This document shows, in pieces, positions 12,759-24,054 of a DNA stretch of 64,000 nucleotides. Below the pieces are notes generated by a model that was not told where the DNA came from, did no database searches, and saw nothing but the letters and a program-made list of their open reading frames with translations. A program made the translations under genes and the position numbers. Source of the DNA: Byssothecium circinans (lineage: Eukaryota > Ascomycota > Dothideomycetes > Pleosporales > Massarinaceae); the NCBI GenBank assembly GCA_010015675.1, contig ML977004.1, positions 208,655 through 272,654 of the forward strand. The letters run 5' to 3'. Positions within the stretch are counted from its first letter, which is position 1, and each line of letters starts with the position of its first letter.

Positions 12759-13664
12759 TAGATTTAGTAAAGCTGGGATACTGTAGAGACTGGGGGTTTT
12801 GATACGTACCGTAAAAGACTGTGCGCGACACAACATATGTACGCAATACGCCTGGTCCTGTTTTTTCTTTCTACTTGTATATATGCCTTGGTAATGGTTA
12901 TTTATAAGCCCCCTACCCTGGGGTTAATTGAAGAAAAAGCGTTTTGCGTCCTTTTAAAATCCGTCGAATATTGGAGGATTGTCCCTTGGAATTAGAGACA
13001 TATCTTTAAAGTCGAAGACGTCTTGGAAATGTGCGAGGGGAAAACGATCTTGGTTTTACGGAGCTGTATGAGACGGATGCGAGCGACGTGCAGCTGGTTA
13101 GCGACATGTTCCTTCCAATAGCGAAAGAGTAATCTAAAGGTGTATGGCTCAAGATAACAACTTGACATTGTACGGTCTGTGTCGGAACTTTCACCTATGG
13201 AGGTATTACCCGGTAGTTCTTCCAGTGAATCTACAACACTATTCCGGTAGGTCCTCCAAGAATTGTTCTGCAACCACTTCCCCCCAATCTCCTCTATCGA
13301 CGACTTCGGGTAACGATCTTCAAGCCTTGAATGTTGAGGAGGGAAGCGAATGGATGGCTCGTTGTTAATCTAGACTGCACATGGCAACGATCAGCATGGA
13401 TATAGTAGCAAACCGACCATGCGTGCAGCTTCGGTATAAATTAACACTTTTAGCCGCACAACATATGAGAAACTTGTGCAACTTACTTCGGAGAAGGGAC
13501 CTTCTGCTCCGACGATAAGCAAAATCTTGGGACAAGGGCACTGCTCGCTGAATGTCCGAGGCAGTATCCGGCATAAATATGTTGGGTGAACCGCGACTCT
13601 TCCCCTACATCTCACATCATATCATATCCATAGAGATCTGATATAGGAAACTATAACACCCATT
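12759..13664. other. Intergenic region
   Basis: About 0.9 kb with only short unsupported ORFs. It probably contains the esterase 3' flank and the promoter of the secreted protein gene. Confidence 0.65.
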
Positions 13665-14156
13665 ATGTATCTCCCAATACTCCTAGCCACCCTAATCCTT
13701 TCGACAACCGCTCTTGCAGCCCCCCTCTCACCAACCCAAATGGGCTCAAAGCACAATATCTACCTCTCCACCTGCAACCGTCGCGCCACTATCCCAGACT
13801 GCCCGCTCATCGTCCTCTGCGATGACAAACGCGCCGCTGCACCAGCGAAGACATTTACGGCTGCCGCCTTCTTCGCCAACACCATCTCGCAAAGCAAGAC
13901 GCCGACCGAAGTCGCCGCCGTCAGCGAATACGTCGAGCCGTGGGAGGGAACACAACGTGTAGCGAGGTTTAAGACTGCTGCGTTTTCGTCGGTTATTAAT
14001 GCGGGGGCGAATACGCTGGTGAAGGGGGATGTGGCGGGGAGTGCGAGGTTGGGGAATGAGGAGTTTGCTTGCTTCAGGGATGGGGAGACGGCGTTTTCGG
14101 CGGATGATATCACGCGGTGTAAGGCGGACTATTGGTGTGCGTCTTTGGATGTTTGA
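13665..14156 (+). CDS. Small secreted cysteine-containing protein, effector-like
   Basis: A single exon of 163 codons. Residues 1-19 (MYLPILLATLILSTTALAA) are a textbook signal peptide with an Ala-x-Ala cleavage site. The mature chain is about 145 residues and contains six cysteines (in STCNRR, PDCPL, VLCDD, FACFR, TRCKA and YWCAS), an even number that could form three disulphides. I recognise no domain. Size, secretion signal and cysteine content fit the small secreted proteins of plant-associated ascomycetes, but no function is assigned. A tandem repeat array starts about 0.3 kb downstream. Confidence 0.75.
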   Translation: MYLPILLATLILSTTALAAPLSPTQMGSKHNIYLSTCNRRATIPDCPLIVLCDDKRAAAPAKTFTAAAFFANTISQSKTPTEVAAVSEYVEPWEGTQRVARFKTAAFSSVINAGANTLVKGDVAGSARLGNEEFACFRDGETAFSADDITRCKADYWCASLDV

Positions 14157-14479
14157 GGTTGATAGGAGTATGGTTGGAACGGAGGGCCGGGACGATACTA
14201 TGGTAGGGTGGTACTTGGGCCATCCAAATCCACCCCTCTCGCGAGCGTCAGTGATTGCGGCCATGGTTTGATTAACGTTGGTGGAGTGGGAATGTTAGCG
14301 TGTGGCAATACACTACTGGAATGGATTCAGTTGAACGCCTTGAACAGTCTTGCAGCACGAAAAAGTACCGCACCCCTGTTGCGCCTTTCCACAACCAATA
14401 GAACCAAAGGTTGTAAGATACAGGTCCATTCATATGACTGCATTGGTGGTAACTTGCCCGGGTGTCGTGGTTGGTTACA

Positions 14480-17400
14480 GCGAAGACTACACCATGCAGC
14501 GATTCCATCGCTGTACCAATCACTGCCTTCTAGCTTCAGTGAATGGGTTCGCTGGGCCTTAGCGACTGCTTCTCAGGTGGTCCGATGGTCCAATGTATTG
14601 TAGCGACAAAATAATTCAGGCTTGAAGTAGCTGGCTTGTGTTACCTAGGTAATACACTAGGACTTCCAGACGCAACGATTCTGTCGCTATACCAATCGCT
14701 ACCTTCCAACTTTGGTAAAACGGCTCGCTGGACCTTAGCGACTAACTGTAAAGTGGCCCGATAATTCAAAGTCTTATAGCGATAATGCAATGTGGGCTTG
14801 AAGTAGGTACAGCCTGCATTAATTCACTGAGACTCCCCTACGCGGCGATTCTATCACTAAACCATTTGCTACCTTCTACTTCATAATGATTTGCTCGCTG
14901 AAGTCCAGCGAGTATTTTCAGGAAGGGCGATAATCCTTGGTATCATAGCGATGAGGAAATGTAGGCTTGAAAGCAGGTAGCCTACATGGATTACCGCAGG
15001 GTATACTTCACTATGTGGTACTTTATCGATACACACCGTGCTACCTCCTCCTTAATATCAATCGTTCGCTGGTCCTAAGCGAGTATTTCCTAGCTACGGC
15101 GATGATCCTTAGTGTTGTGGCGGAAAGGTAATGTAGGGTTGATTAGGTAACTGTGAATACATTGTAAGGAGAACTTCCCTGGGCAGCGATTATATCGCAG
15201 CTCCATTCACGGCCCTCTATCTAATAGAGCTTAATTCGCTATACTTCAGCGACTATATTGCATGAGAAATAATAATCCTAGGTATTATAGTATATGCTTA
15301 AGATAGGCAGCCTGCATGAACTCACTGCAGTTGTAAGGGAGTACTTCCTCCCGCGGCGATGACATCGCTACATCACTCACCACCCTCTATCCAGTAGAGA
15401 TCGGTTCGCTGGACCTCAGCGAAAATTCGTGGGCACCGCGATGATCCTCGGTGTTGTAGCGATGATCTGATAAAGGGTGGAAGTACGGAGCTGTTCTTAA
15501 ATTCACTGCGAGGCCTTCCCCACGCAGCGATTAAATCGCTACACCATTCACTACCCTCTAACTAGTAGCGATCGACTCGCTGAACCTCAACAAATTTTCT
15601 TAAGTATATTGATAATCCTCGGAGTTGGTAGCGATAATCTAATAAGGGGTGGAAGTACGGAGTTGGTGTGAAATTCATTGCGAGCACTTCCCCAAGCAGC
15701 GATCCTGTAGTCATATCAGTGATCCTGTAGCCATATCAGTTATTGCCTTATATTTAGTATAGATCTATTCGGTGAATCTCAGCGAATATTTTTTAGGTAC
15801 AGCTATAATTCTAGGTGTTACAACGATAAGCTAGGCGGAAGTGGGGAGCTGGTGACTTGCCTATGCATACTCACTTTTCTCCCCTTTACATCAGCGCACT
15901 ACCTTCCTTCACGTGCCATCGCGCTACCTTAGATGCCATCGGCATGGACTAGCGATTTGAATGAAATGGTTTTGCAGTGTACAAGGCGCACAGCGATAAT
16001 TGTCAAGACCCACCATCACGAGACACCCTACCATGGTACCTTTCACCATTCATCATCAACGCAACACTTTCGCGTACTATTGATCTGTTCTGGATATGTT
16101 CGGAAGAAGAACGCGATTCAGGTGATGTAGCTACGGAAGATGCAAGACGCACAGCGATGATCGGAGGTAGTGGGCGACGGCACGTGGTGGGATACCGTAG
16201 GCACCCTACCTTTCCAGCCTCCTTTGCATCAACATACTACCTTTGGTTATCATCGCTCTACCCTAGTTATGATTGAAAGGTCTGGCGATTCCAGCAACGG
16301 AGCTCCGATAGATACAAAACGCATAGCGCTACATGTAAGATAATAAGTAAACCTAGCCAGCTTTGTACCTACCCTTCCCGGTCTCCATTGCTCTTTACAT
16401 CGACGCATTGAATTTATGCATTATAACTATATCCTAGGTATAATAAGCAAAGATGTGCGACTCTAGCGGTATAAATTCGATAGCTACAGAATGCATGGCG
16501 ATAAGGTAGTCAGTGATAGAATGTATTTCGTACACCCTACCTCTCTAGCCCCTTTGTATTATCGCTGTAGAACTTACAGCCATGAAACGATACTAAAATG
16601 ATCGACAAAAACTGGAAACTCTAGCAATCTAGATGCGATGGCCGCGTAGTGGGCTGCAGAAATAATGTAAGTCAACAAGGGGTAGGTAAATATATGCCCA
16701 ACACTTCTAAACCTTCAGTATCATCGCTACATTACCGCTTACCTTCGGACTACATGCATATTTATCGCCATAATCGAGCGATTTGATCAAGGTAGACCCG
16801 ATGGCCAAAATACGCACAGCGATGGTACAGGAGTAAGGTTTAGGTGAATGTATACCACACCTTTCCAAGCCTCTCGTATTATGTCCATAAAATTGCTCGC
16901 CTTTGGCTACGTGTGTATTTATCGCTCTTAGCAAGTAATTTAGTCAAGGCAGATATAATAGCCGCGACACGTATACTAATAACCATCGGAAGGAGTAAGG
17001 CGTAGGTGAAATCCTACCCTTCCTTCCCAACCCTCTAGCATTATCGCCATATTATGGCTTACCTTTGAACTCTCAAGTACTTATCGGTCTGAGCAAGCGA
17101 ATATGTCAAAATATAAGCGATAGCAACTTAACTTACAGCGACAGAACGAAGTGTGTAGATAGTGGCTAGCAGCTAAAGTGTACCCCCATCTCTTCGAACA
17201 CCCTAGCATCATCGCCCCCCCATAGCTTCCCTTCGGTTTACTATAGAGTTATCGCTCCGAGCAAGCGATTTTAATAAGCTACCTAAATCGTCGCGATAGC
17301 AGCGTGACGTACAGCAAAAAATACAAAGCAATTGGTAATGAGTCGACAGTAGAAGTACTTCTTTTCAAACCCCCTTGTATTATCGCAACATTTTCTCACA

Positions 17401-17830
17401 CTATCAGAAAAGCTTCAATATAATCGCATTCCGCGTGCGATTCGATTGAGCTAGGCCCGAGAGCTGCAGCTCGTGGGATGGAAATACAAGGCAGAGACGC
17501 CTATTCGCTCTTCACTCTATGTTGCATACATCGTTCAGACAATCGCCTCAACTCTGCGCACCGTCGGAGAAACTTTATGATAGTCGGATACATCACGCGA
17601 ATCGAGGAAGTCAAGTCCGATGAGACCAGGGCGAAAGATAACGATGCAAGGTCGAGGGGCGTCTTCACTATTCACTGTCGTGGATGCGTTTTTCGAACGG
17701 AAGCCCTAGGCTCGTCGCTTGCACTTGGATATTGAAATTTATCTCTGTTATTATCACGCGAGATAAGTGTTATAGGCCCGATGGCTACGAAACGACAGAG
17801 AAAGAAGCGATTTGGAGGTAAATTTTCCTT
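14480..17830. repeat. Decayed tandem array, about 20 monomers of 153-176 bp, stem-loop rich
   Basis: A recurring stem-loop (TTCGCTG, short loop, CAGCGAA or variants) starts near 14548, 14724, 14894, 15065, 15235, 15405, 15576, 15768 and 15938, then in altered form near 16761, 16917, 17081, 17249, 17420, 17583 and 17741. Spacing is mostly 157-176 bp. The first half has a second landmark: CAGCGAT facing ATCGCTA near 14497, 14672, 14842, 15183, 15353 and 15524. Two subfamilies can be seen: about 170 bp up to roughly 15.95 kb, and about 165 bp beyond, where units open with CCCTACCTTCC-like sequence and carry ATCGCTCCGAGCAAGCGAT. Units between about 16.1 and 16.7 kb are the most decayed. No long ORF crosses the array, and the period is not a multiple of three. 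I see this as non-coding satellite-like DNA; its function is unknown. Confidence 0.8.
15701..15740. repeat. 20-bp tandem duplication inside one array monomer
   Basis: Two adjacent 20-mers beginning GATCCTGTAG differ at one base. They explain why the spacing of landmarks across this monomer is 192 instead of about 171 bp. Confidence 0.9.
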
Positions 17831-18351
17831 TCACTCTAAATTAGACACCACTTAACGGTGAAGAAAGTACATCCCACCAAGAGCTGGTGGTTACTGAAAT
17901 CAAGATAACTACCGTTAAAATTGCTTACTGTGCAAAGGTACCCTCGAGAACAGTGGCGAATTTCGATAGCTGTTTGTTTTCACGGTTTTTTCTATGGTTA
18001 GTATAATCGATGCAGACACTGACGAGAATTCTGCATAGGAGCTCCCTAGTAAGTTAACTTTACCTATCACAACCTCAGTTCGTCATGGTTAAGATGGCTC
18101 CCAGCGTTAGATAACTTACAAGGCGGAATTTGAGCAAAGGGGATAAAAACCACTCGTCTATCTTCTTCTCTTAGGACATCGATTACCTAGGTAAAGAACC
18201 GGCGTACGAGATCAAGAAAGGGAAGAAAATGAACATGTTCTCAATCTCAGATAACTATATATCGCCACAATCGCAAAGATATTAATGATTCCATGTACCA
18301 TATCAAAAACGTCAAAACCACCTGCTGTCCTCCTTCTCTAACCCCCGCCCC
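17831..18351. other. Intergenic region after the repeat array
   Basis: AT-rich sequence with no clear monomer landmarks and no supported ORF. It forms the 3' flank of the minus-strand secreted protein gene. Confidence 0.6.
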
Positions 18352-18984
18352 CTAATCCTCACACCTAAACATCACCGACCTCCTCACACCCCCACAAACA
18401 TACACCCCCGAATCCTGCGACTTCGGATCCTCCGGCCTCTCCGCATCCCTCGTACAATCAATCGGCCTCGAGACCTTGCCACAGAAAAGCCTCCCCTGGT
18501 TATTCCCCGAATTCTTATACTCGCATTGCTCGCCCTGGAGTTTCAAACCAAACGTGCCGCCGGGAAGTACGGGCTGGTTGGAGGAGAGTTTGCTGATGTC
18601 GCGGGCTTCGCGGTAGATGAAGTCGTTGCGACAGTCGGGTCTCGCGGCGCCCTCGGTGAGGAAGAATTTCCATTCAACGGTGCGGATGTTTTTGGGGGCG
18701 GAGAAATCGCCAACTATGTAGAGGGTTTTTGTGGGGGAGCGTTTTGGTGTGGAGGGGTTGGTTGGGAGGTTGGAGGTAGAGGTTGCGATGATGTCTTTAA
18801 CAGTGTTTTCATAGTCATCGACTGCACTAGGGATGGCGGGCTTGCGAGGCTGGCAGTTGGCTAAGGTAGCAGCTGTGGAATTTGTTGGCATCGAAGAGGG
18901 TGAAGGCAGTGCATGACGCTGTAGGAAATTGGGATACTCACCAAGTAGAACCGCAACGTATAGGCTAGATAGAACAGAACGCAT
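18352..18984 (-). CDS. Secreted cysteine-containing protein of unknown function
   Basis: Removing a 69-nt intron (18873-18941, GTGAGT..CCACAG) gives 187 residues starting MRSVLSSLYVAVLLAATLA, a clean signal peptide. If the intron is retained the frame stays open, but 23 polar residues interrupt the signal sequence region, so I prefer the spliced form. The mature protein has several cysteines (ANCQP, RPDCRN, EQCEY, LFCGK, IDCTR, VYVCGG, FRCED). No domain was recognised. An in-frame ATG four codons upstream (18996) is an alternative start. It lies beyond the repeat array from the other secreted protein, on the opposite strand, and I see no sequence similarity between the two. Confidence 0.7.
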   Translation of the reverse strand: MRSVLSSLYVAVLLGEYPNFLQRHALPSPSSMPTNSTAATLANCQPRKPAIPSAVDDYENTVKDIIATSTSNLPTNPSTPKRSPTKTLYIVGDFSAPKNIRTVEWKFFLTEGAARPDCRNDFIYREARDISKLSSNQPVLPGGTFGLKLQGEQCEYKNSGNNQGRLFCGKVSRPIDCTRDAERPEDPKSQDSGVYVCGGVRRSVMFRCED

Positions 18985-20399
18985 TTTCAATAGCACGGTT
19001 CGAATCTTGAACTAGATATAGAGGGGTCGTTGGGTCGAAAGAAGTCGAAAGAAGTGCAGGAAAGATGTGTCTGCGTGAATGATCAAGACCTATCGATGAA
19101 CTGAATAATGGCAGAAGCGTGGAGAATTGATTCACCTGTACGCAGCGACTTGAGCAACTTTATAGAGCTCGTCATGAGGCTTTATATCTTGTACTTCCAT
19201 TTTCCAACCAATGAATTGGTGCCACTGAAAGGTCTCACGCGCAGAGCCGCAAGCGTCTATTTCTGTCCATAGGTTGGGAGGCTTGGTTCATCACTACGCC
19301 GTATGCAACATCTATCGTAGTTGAACCAGAGAGGCGGATGTTGGATTCCAGAAAACACGACAGTGAGTCCTCCATGCGAAGTCCGCCCTACCCAAAAAGC
19401 GACATCTGCATATGCGGTGTCCTGTTTTGGACAAATCTGCACCGATCGGTATGTTTGTCTGCCTATTGTGTCTGAATGCATTGTGCACACTATTCGTGGG
19501 GTTGCATGTACTGAACCGCGCCACAGAGGCGGTGCTCCGATACTTTGCCTGCACCATGTTACTATTATATCTATGTACAACATTGAATGAGGCGTAGGAT
19601 GAGTGGGAACTTTTGATTGGCCAATGTTTTAATCGAATAGAGGACTTTTTGATACACAGTATGGCGTCGTTACCCCCGTTAATATTCTACTTACTCGGAG
19701 TCCAAGTCCGATCAACTTTCCCTTCCAACTTCAACCGTTTTAAGCATATGATCGCACCTTCTATCCTATGCAAAATACTCTCTTCAAGAGGATGCTACAC
19801 CCAAAAGCGTACAGAAGGTGGTGTTCGCCGTGCATGAGCGCATGGTAAGGCTGTGGCTGTGCTCCACGCGGCAGTGAGACACAGCATGCAGTTGGTAGTT
19901 CAGCATTACCCACAGTTCTTCACCCCTTCAACCGCCATATCCAATAAATATTCACGCACTTCACGGCTCCAGCCCCTGTCCAATATCATTACATCGTATC
20001 TTCGCGGCGCAACTCCGTCTCGCACAGCCCCACATCCCTCAGACCTTAATCTTCACATAGAATAATTAACGTAACTGCTGGGACTGTCGGTTAACTGGAA
20101 CTGCTGCGCCGGAAATGATTATTCTCCTTGATGGAAATGTACATGCGGATAAAAATACACAACCAGCAGTTGCATAACTAGGCCAAAGCTGCGCACCTGC
20201 CTGCCGGGGAATCTATGCAAAATGTAAAAGGCACAAGAGAAGCGAAATCTCGATATACATGCTCCCGAACGCCTGACCCTTCTTGTACAGATCCAACACC
20301 TGCATTCTCTCAAACAAAAATCCTCCTCTTCGACAACCCAATAATCCCCAGTAAGTTATCTCATTCCCTCATTATTCCATCTCTTTCATTCATCATCGC
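18985..20399. other. Intergenic region
   Basis: About 1.4 kb with several ORFs of 60-110 codons on both strands, none with recognisable content or coding bias. No repeat found. Confidence 0.6.
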
Positions 20400-21282
20400 C
20401 TATCTCCTCACCGGCGAAGAAGCCAGTTCCTGCAGCGTCACTCCAGCACCAGCTCCCACTCCTGCACTCGTAACCGGCGCACCAGGCGCCTCCACCAATC
20501 CCGGCGGTGGCGCCCCATGCATAGAAACATGCGGGTTGTACGGCCCTTGCGGATACCCTGCTGGTTGCGGTTGTCCATAAACCCCCGCCTCTTGCACACC
20601 GACGGGTTTGCTCTCGTTCCCCTGATACGCCGTCGCATATCCCATGTTCGGGCTCGCTGGGTGCATGCCAGTCGGATACGGTTGGTTCGGGGGAGGAGCG
20701 TAACTACCACCAACTACAGATGCGGCGATTTTTTTGTTCTTTCTGTTCCGGTTCCAGAGGAAAAATGCGCCTGCGCCGATGAGTGCGACGCCGAGAATGC
20801 CACCGACGACTCCGCCTGCTATTGCGCCTACGCTAAAGGAAGAGGAACTGGAGGACGGGGCGGGGGTTCCGGATGTTCGAGAGAGTGTGGAAGTGGAGGT
20901 TGTTAATGCGTCGGTTGAAACTGGAGTCGTTGATCTCGCTGGTCTTACTGTCAATACTAGATCTACATAATCTCGGCGAAGGACTTACGTGGTTGAGAAG
21001 GCTGCTGTTCGAAAAGAGTTGTTCCTGTCAGTGGAGCTGTGTCGCACCAAAACCAGCTAGACGGGTTGTCCGCCCCTTTCGATGGCAACAGGACATGGTT
21101 GGAGCAAAACTGCGATCCTGATGCTCCACCAGCACCACACGATGACGACGACGATGCCCCTACCAGCCATCCGTTCAAGCATTGCGTCCACATGGGACAT
21201 CTTGAGTTGACGCTGCATCTTCGGAACCAGGTACTTGAGCTCGTCCATGTGGACTCGTCGGCATCATACGTCCATGGAGAAT
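20400..21282 (-). CDS. Single-pass membrane protein with cysteine-rich ectodomain, 5' end unresolved
   Basis: Two exons are supported: 21282-20989 and 20947-20400, joined across a 41-nt intron with a GTAAGT donor. The N-terminal part is rich in C, W and S (spaced cysteines and tryptophans around WFRRC, CPMWTQC, QFCSNH and WFWCDT). It is followed by an S/T-rich stalk, one transmembrane helix (GAIAGGVVGGILGVALIGAG) with a basic stop-transfer RNRKNKK, and a P/G/Y-rich cytoplasmic tail. This layout is common among fungal cell-surface sensor-like proteins. A first exon with a signal sequence is expected upstream. The acceptor near 21283-21285 is preceded by a CTGAC branch site, but I could not place the donor or start. 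An open frame starting near 21524 is one candidate. Confidence 0.6.
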
Positions 21283-22827
21283 CTAAACGGTAGTCAGCAA
21301 GTGTGGCTGCGCGAACGGTTTCTGAATGTCGTACAAGTGGTCAGTCCGCCTTCGATTGTGGATGCGGAAAACCATCCCAGAGTCTTCACGTTGAGTCGTG
21401 GAAGTATTGCGGCCGGTGTGATTTCTGGATGCTCAGGTGCGACTCCTGCGCCTACTCCTCCTGCTAATGTAGAAGTGCAAGCGACTACAATCGCGTCCTT
21501 CCTCCACGAGCGTCCCATCTCTTCTTGACAAGATCCCCAAAGCCTTCGAAACCTGAACGCGATACTATTCGTTTTCTTCAGGTACAGTGCAATGCGATGC
21601 GATGCGATCAGAGAGTCGATGTCGATGTAGGGAGGAGGGAGCCAGTACCGCACACGGAGCGAGCTACAAGATCAACCTTCCAAGCTTTCGGCTGCCTTTA
21701 GAGGCAAGCCCAAAAGATGGAACGCGGCTTGGATGACTCCCAGAGGCCATCGATTGGGTGGAGGCCGACCTAGACTTCAGCCGTATTTCTGGGCCGATTT
21801 GGTACGAATGGGCTGGCATGGCTTCGCCCATGCGCCACCCAAAAATAACGAGAGATGGCCCGGTGGTCATGGGGGCGAGCCTTGCACGATTGATAACCGC
21901 GGCGATGGCGCGTTGATGTACAGTATGTGGTATGCTCAATGAACTGACGTCTCGATGTAATGGTGTAGGCGCCGGAGCAGCCTCAGACTTCAAAGACGCC
22001 GTTTCTCAAGAAAGTGTGCTCCCAACGGTGCACAGCCATTAGACTCTGCGTTATTGTTTGGCAAAAGCCACAGTCTCGGCGTCTTCACCGATGTCATTCG
22101 TCTGAAGTTTGCATCCACATGTGTCATTAGCGTTGTGGTTGACCGACCCGTCGTATTAGTCTGTCGCCCTCACACCCAAGTTCCGTCCTTCACAAAAGGC
22201 AATGCCGAATCTCACATCTTCTTCCTCTTTGCGTGGAAAGCCTTCCGAAAATGCGGCCCAGATTACGATGGGGAGGGGAGCCGGGAGGAGTCTTAATGGT
22301 TCGTGAACCGTGATGCGATGATGCATGGAAAAAGTGGGGTGAAGGTTGGGGGCCAGAAGATGTCAGGAAATCCGAGACGCACAGGCTTGGCTGCTTGAGT
22401 AACCCAAACTGTCCCTAAACACGCTGTATAAACGAAACTCGCATCTGCTTTCTTGAGTTATGAAACCACACTACCTACGAGATTCTTACGACAGCAGGCG
22501 AAGCTCTGACCAACGAACTACGCATACTTCTCAATGGAGAGCAAGACATCTTCTCACTTTAGAAAGATGCAAAAAAATTGTTGACAGGTTAAGAAGACGA
22601 GCTCAGAATCATGACGGTAGTTCTTTAAATTCGAAAATTGAACACCTGAGTTCGGTGTGCATCGATGACGGCGGCTGTTTTGATTGAGATGTGGCTACTC
22701 CACAGACGTAGTGGAGCAGAAGCAGGATGTACAGTCTATATACCGGTTCCAGCGCCTTGAAAGTTCGATTAGAAAGGACCAACGGCATGGTATCTTCTAG
22801 TTGACTCGCGCCCTCGCTCTTCACGCA
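21283..22827. other. Intergenic region, possibly containing a 5' exon
   Basis: Probably contains the missing first exon of the upstream-facing membrane protein gene (around 21.3-21.6 kb). A 109-codon minus-strand ORF at 21664-21993 has no recognisable content. The rest is featureless. Confidence 0.5.
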
Positions 22828-24054
22828 CTATGCTTCGCCGCGTATTTGACGGAAGAAATCCATCATCCCCGTGAAGACCACAAGCAAGATACCACCACCA
22901 GGACCCAGTCTCAGCACCTTGGGCAAGAAGCCCTTGTACAGCGCCGAGAAGCCTTCCTCGCGCATGACGGTGCCGAGCGCTGGCCATGCCCAGTTATACT
23001 TGGGCACCGTTCCCACGACCTTTGTCGAGTTCTGAATGCGCGACTTGACGACATCCAGAGGCGTGTTGAGAATAGTACCTACAGTTCCACCGACAGCTCC
23101 CGAGATCAAGTCGTTGGTGATCTGGCCCTTCTTATCCGTCGCCTTGGGCAACAACGCCCTGACCTGGAAGATGCAGCCAAAGTATCCAGCATTCCAGAGG
23201 ATGTGGCGCCACATGGTAGACTCAAGGCCCTGGTACAGGGTAAGCGGGCCTTCTTGCCGCACAATTTTCATCACACAGTCCACCATGCCGTTGTACTTAT
23301 GCGCTTGTGCACGGTCTTGGAGTCGGATCTTGACAAGCTCGAAGGGAACGACGACGAACGACTCGGTAGCTCCGGCGGTGGCGCCCGTAAGGATCGAGAG
23401 GGATTGATTCATCTTGGATTGGCCGAAGAGGTTGCGGTAGAAGGTACCCCAGGAGTCATTGGCAGCGAACTTGGTAGCCCTACAATGCTTATCAGCGCAT
23501 TTTCACAAGGGCAGATAAATGAGGAGGATTACCTCTTGGGCGCTTCCATGAGAATGGGCGCAGAAATACCGCGGTAAAGCCTGGACGCACTGTGCATTGT
23601 TAGGCGTCTGTTCTGCGGTTGGAGATGGGCGTGTGCATGCACCCTTCGTTCTTGACGATCTTGCGAAAGCAGTCCACCATGCCATTGTATGCCTCCTCGC
23701 CGGTGCCCTTGCCTGTCTGAAGTTGTCTGCGCCGTTTAGAGATATGCGATGGTGACAGCAGGGCGCGTGAGCTTACACTCGGGTCTTGATGACGTCCAGC
23801 GGGTACCTGTGAGGTCAGCAATCGCTCTACTTGCACACCCAAAAATGTCTTACATGATCAGAATCTATGCGCGCAGCCTCTGTTTAGCCTTCTGTCTTCT
23901 CGCCTTGCGACCTCGAGTGGGCGACTCACTTCAGACACACCGGCCACGGCACCTGCATGACTGTGAGCTTTATGATGCTGCTTCTGCGACCCAATTGAAA
24001 CTCACCGGCCGCGAATTGGTAGACGAACGGCAGAGGCTTCGGTTCGGTCGCCAT
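22828..24054 (-). CDS. ODC1: Mitochondrial 2-oxodicarboxylate carrier
   Basis: Seven exons (24054-24006, 23952-23930, 23864-23854, 23806-23777, 23726-23643, 23589-23533, 23479-22828) join to 301 residues, the normal length for a mitochondrial carrier. All three carrier repeats are visible with their P-x-[DE]-x-x-[KR] signatures: YPLDVIKTR, VPFELVKIRLQ and TPLDVVKSRIQ. The protein exchanges 2-oxoadipate and 2-oxoglutarate across the inner mitochondrial membrane, serving lysine metabolism. Family choice rests on the overall sequence (start MATEPKPLPFVYQFAAGAVAGVSE and ILIMYPLDV). Exon 3 is only 11 nt. It is divergent from DNA2 with a shared 607-bp upstream region. Confidence 0.92.

Noticed and set aside
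14480..17830. CRISPR-like array
   Set aside because: There are no short identical repeats with unique spacers; the whole monomer is repeated and diverged, and the host is a eukaryote.
18998..19020. GGTTCGAATC resembling a tRNA T-arm B box
   Set aside because: No acceptor stem, D-arm or anticodon arm can be folded around it.
19257..19837. Overlapping ORFs of 60-110 codons on both strands
   Set aside because: No signal peptide of quality, no domain and no intron-linked continuation; typical random ORFs.
22801..23577. 258-codon plus-strand ORF over the mitochondrial carrier
   Set aside because: It runs antisense to carrier exons with clear family motifs and even reads through their introns; no support.
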